From assembly GCF_024129355.1 (NCBI RefSeq), contig NZ_JAMXXP010000007.1, forward strand, positions 1-64,000: a stretch of DNA of 64,000 nt, given 5' to 3'. The translations under genes were made by a program, and so were the position numbers. Positions 62,338-64,000 of the stretch are shown one piece after another. The DNA comes from Acinetobacter lwoffii. Its GTDB lineage: Bacteria > Pseudomonadota > Gammaproteobacteria > Pseudomonadales > Moraxellaceae. Below the pieces are notes generated by a model that had not been told where the DNA came from, made no database searches, and saw only the letters and a list, made by a program, of their open reading frames with translations. Position 1 is the first letter of the stretch. Every line of letters begins with the position of its first letter.

Positions 62338-64000
62338 TTATACGCTGAGCATACTATTGAGTGTCTCAGACACATTTTTAGATTTAACCAGTGGCTTTAA
62401 GGTTTCAAGCTGTGCTTTCACTTCACTGCGTTGCGGTTCTGCCAAGGTATACCAGCGTGACAATACCTGTAGCAAACGTGAGCCTACAATCGGATTTTTC
62501 TCGTCCAGATATTTTGCCAGTCCAATAAAATGCTGCACGCCAAAGCTCCAGGTATTGACCGGATTAGCATTCAGCCCCCCGCTCACTGCACGGATACGGT
62601 TAGGCACAGCCAGATCATAATCCGGATGCTGGGTCAGATACGCAATCGTTGCATCCGTTGCTTTTGGATGTGCTGCCTGAACCATAAACCATTGGTCTAA
62701 AGACAAGGCTTCATCTTCAAAGCGGCTATAGAAATCTGCCAAAGCTTCTTCTGCTTGTGGTGCATCATTCCAGACCAAGACTTTCAGCGCACCCAAACGT
62801 TCAGACATATTGCCTGTGTGATATTGCTCATGGGCTAAATCAAAGGCAAATGCATCTCCCTGACGAGCAATCATCGTCAGCATGATGTTTCTTAAGGCGC
62901 GCACGCCCATTGCTTGCGAGAATTCAGATTGTAGATCAGGATCCAGATTGAGATAAGTTTCTTTCGCTGTTTCCCCAAATGCGCGTGCCAAGGTATGCAG
63001 CAAAGCCTCACGTTTTTCCTGAATCATGACTGGATTATAATCCTGATCAATACGGCTACCTAAATAACCTTCAGACGGCACATCAAACAGACGTGATGCC
63101 AACAGCGGATCTTTCTCAATCACATCCGGCAAGGTATTGAGCATAGCCTCGATATAAATTTCTGCAGGCTGGTCATCCAGCAAGATACGCTCGAGTAAGG
63201 TCTGAGTTGCTTGCCACTGGTTAAAACCATTCGTTTCATATTGCAACAGGAAAGCCAGCTCTTTTTCTGAATAGTCAAAGTCCAGATTCACTGGTGCAGA
63301 GAAATTACGCAGCAAGGACACCACTGGTTTTGCTGTCACACCGCTAAATTCGATCGTTGCCTCATCCTGATCAAACAGATACACGCCATCTTTCACGCCA
63401 TTTTCAAAGAGTGCCTCAGAGTTCAACGTTAGCTGCTCACCTGTTTCAGCATCAAACAATGCCAAAGCGACTGGAATGGGTACTGCTTTCAGATTTGGAT
63501 ATTTAGCATGGGTTTTCAGGCTTTGCTTAAAGCTGAGGCGATAGATTTGGGTCTCTACATCATATTCAGCTTTTGCTTGAAGTTTAGGCGTACCCGGCTG
63601 GTTATACCAGGTCAGGAAATTTGAAAGATCCACACCTGAACCTGCTGTTAGTGCAGCCACCCAATCCTCAACCGTTACCGCCTGACCATCATGACGGCGG
63701 AAATATTCATCGGTTCCCTGACGGAATTTTTCCTTGCCAAGCAAGGTCGCCATCATGCGGTTAATTTCCGCACCTTTTTCATAAACGGTGGCGGTATAGA
63801 AGTTGTTAATTTCTACAAAATGATCCGGACGCGGTGGATGTGACAATGGGCCTGAATCTTCCGGGAACTGATGTGCTTTCAGAACTGCCACATCATCAAT
63901 ACGCTGTACTGCAGCCGACTGTAAATCTTCCGAGAAAGACTGATCACGGAATACGGTCAAGCCTTCTTTCAGACACAACTGGAACCAGTCACGACAGGTA
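62338..64000 (-). CDS. pepN: Aminopeptidase N, 3' part (gene runs off the window)
   Basis: M1-family alanyl aminopeptidase. The frame is open to the window edge. The visible part starts in CRDWFQLCLKEGLTVFRDQ, the segment just after the HEYFHNWTGNR zinc motif, and includes the third zinc ligand (Glu of LKEGLTVF). Further on it has INNFYTATVYEKGAEINRMM with the Tyr that stabilises the transition state, and the long C-terminal alpha domain (GALKVLVWNDAPQAEEAL, YDLAVPNRIRAVSGG). About 550 C-terminal residues are inside. The HExxH itself lies beyond 64000. Confidence 0.95.
   Translation of the reverse strand, partial: TCRDWFQLCLKEGLTVFRDQSFSEDLQSAAVQRIDDVAVLKAHQFPEDSGPLSHPPRPDHFVEINNFYTATVYEKGAEINRMMATLLGKEKFRQGTDEYFRRHDGQAVTVEDWVAALTAGSGVDLSNFLTWYNQPGTPKLQAKAEYDVETQIYRLSFKQSLKTHAKYPNLKAVPIPVALALFDAETGEQLTLNSEALFENGVKDGVYLFDQDEATIEFSGVTAKPVVSLLRNFSAPVNLDFDYSEKELAFLLQYETNGFNQWQATQTLLERILLDDQPAEIYIEAMLNTLPDVIEKDPLLASRLFDVPSEGYLGSRIDQDYNPVMIQEKREALLHTLARAFGETAKETYLNLDPDLQSEFSQAMGVRALRNIMLTMIARQGDAFAFDLAHEQYHTGNMSERLGALKVLVWNDAPQAEEALADFYSRFEDEALSLDQWFMVQAAHPKATDATIAYLTQHPDYDLAVPNRIRAVSGGLNANPVNTWSFGVQHFIGLAKYLDEKNPIVGSRLLQVLSRWYTLAEPQRSEVKAQLETLKPLVKSKNVSETLNSMLSV

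Overview
The window is a stretch of chromosome from a gamma-proteobacterium of the Moraxellaceae, almost certainly Acinetobacter. This rests on recognition of an AceI/AceR pair (PACE chlorhexidine efflux), a BlsA-like BLUF photoreceptor, glycine-zipper proteins, short GC-poor spacers with A-tract/T-tract hairpins, and dispersed palindromes of a kind I associate with Acinetobacter. No species is assigned. Coding density is high. There is no rRNA or tRNA gene, CRISPR array, prophage or intact insertion sequence that I can see.

Layout. 1-4.6 kb: two tiny membrane-peptide ORFs, folK/folB, a UbiB/ADCK-type kinase, moeB, a decayed gene and a PNPOx-fold stress protein. 4.8-10.1 kb: a catabolic cluster (acyl-CoA ligase, acyl-CoA dehydrogenase, HSD10-like dehydrogenase) divergent from an AraC regulator. 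10.3-16.3 kb: a small unknown protein, prmC-prfA, two glycine-zipper paralogues, a luciferase-like oxidoreductase and a short protein resembling the C-terminal half of Baeyer-Villiger monooxygenases. 16.5-26.4 kb: the divergent ppsR/ppsA pair, a GYF-RDD membrane protein and the cyoABCDE quinol oxidase operon. 26.8-30.7 kb: rpsF-rpsR-rplI, dnaB, alr.

30.7-36.2 kb holds the most unusual block: a BLUF photoreceptor next to a four-gene operon of circularly permuted ATP-grasp, alpha-E protein, transglutaminase-like protease and the proteasome-like subunit Anbu. A WYL-domain regulator is transcribed divergently. The gene set is known from comparative genomics, but its substrate is not established; the divergent WYL regulator is a testable lead.

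36.3-48 kb: a membrane-anchored FMN glutamate-synthase-like protein, a tight envelope-flavoured operon (LMW tyrosine phosphatase, murB, YdcF/ElyC-like protein, lipase-like hydrolase), Fe-alcohol dehydrogenase, thioesterase, dnaX, an NlpE-like Cys-rich lipoprotein and an EstB-type serine hydrolase. 48-52.2 kb: MaoC hydratase and high-molecular-weight FabG divergent from a thiolase, the arrangement of htdX-fabG4 / fadA2 in Mycobacterium tuberculosis. 52.2-54.4 kb: a lipoprotein metalloprotease gene split by one in-frame amber codon. 54.5-64 kb: aceI/aceR, transaldolase, a LeuE-type exporter, a BenE-type symporter, an SMR pump, a lipoprotein esterase, two UspA proteins, a small unknown protein and the 3' part of pepN, cut by the window edge.
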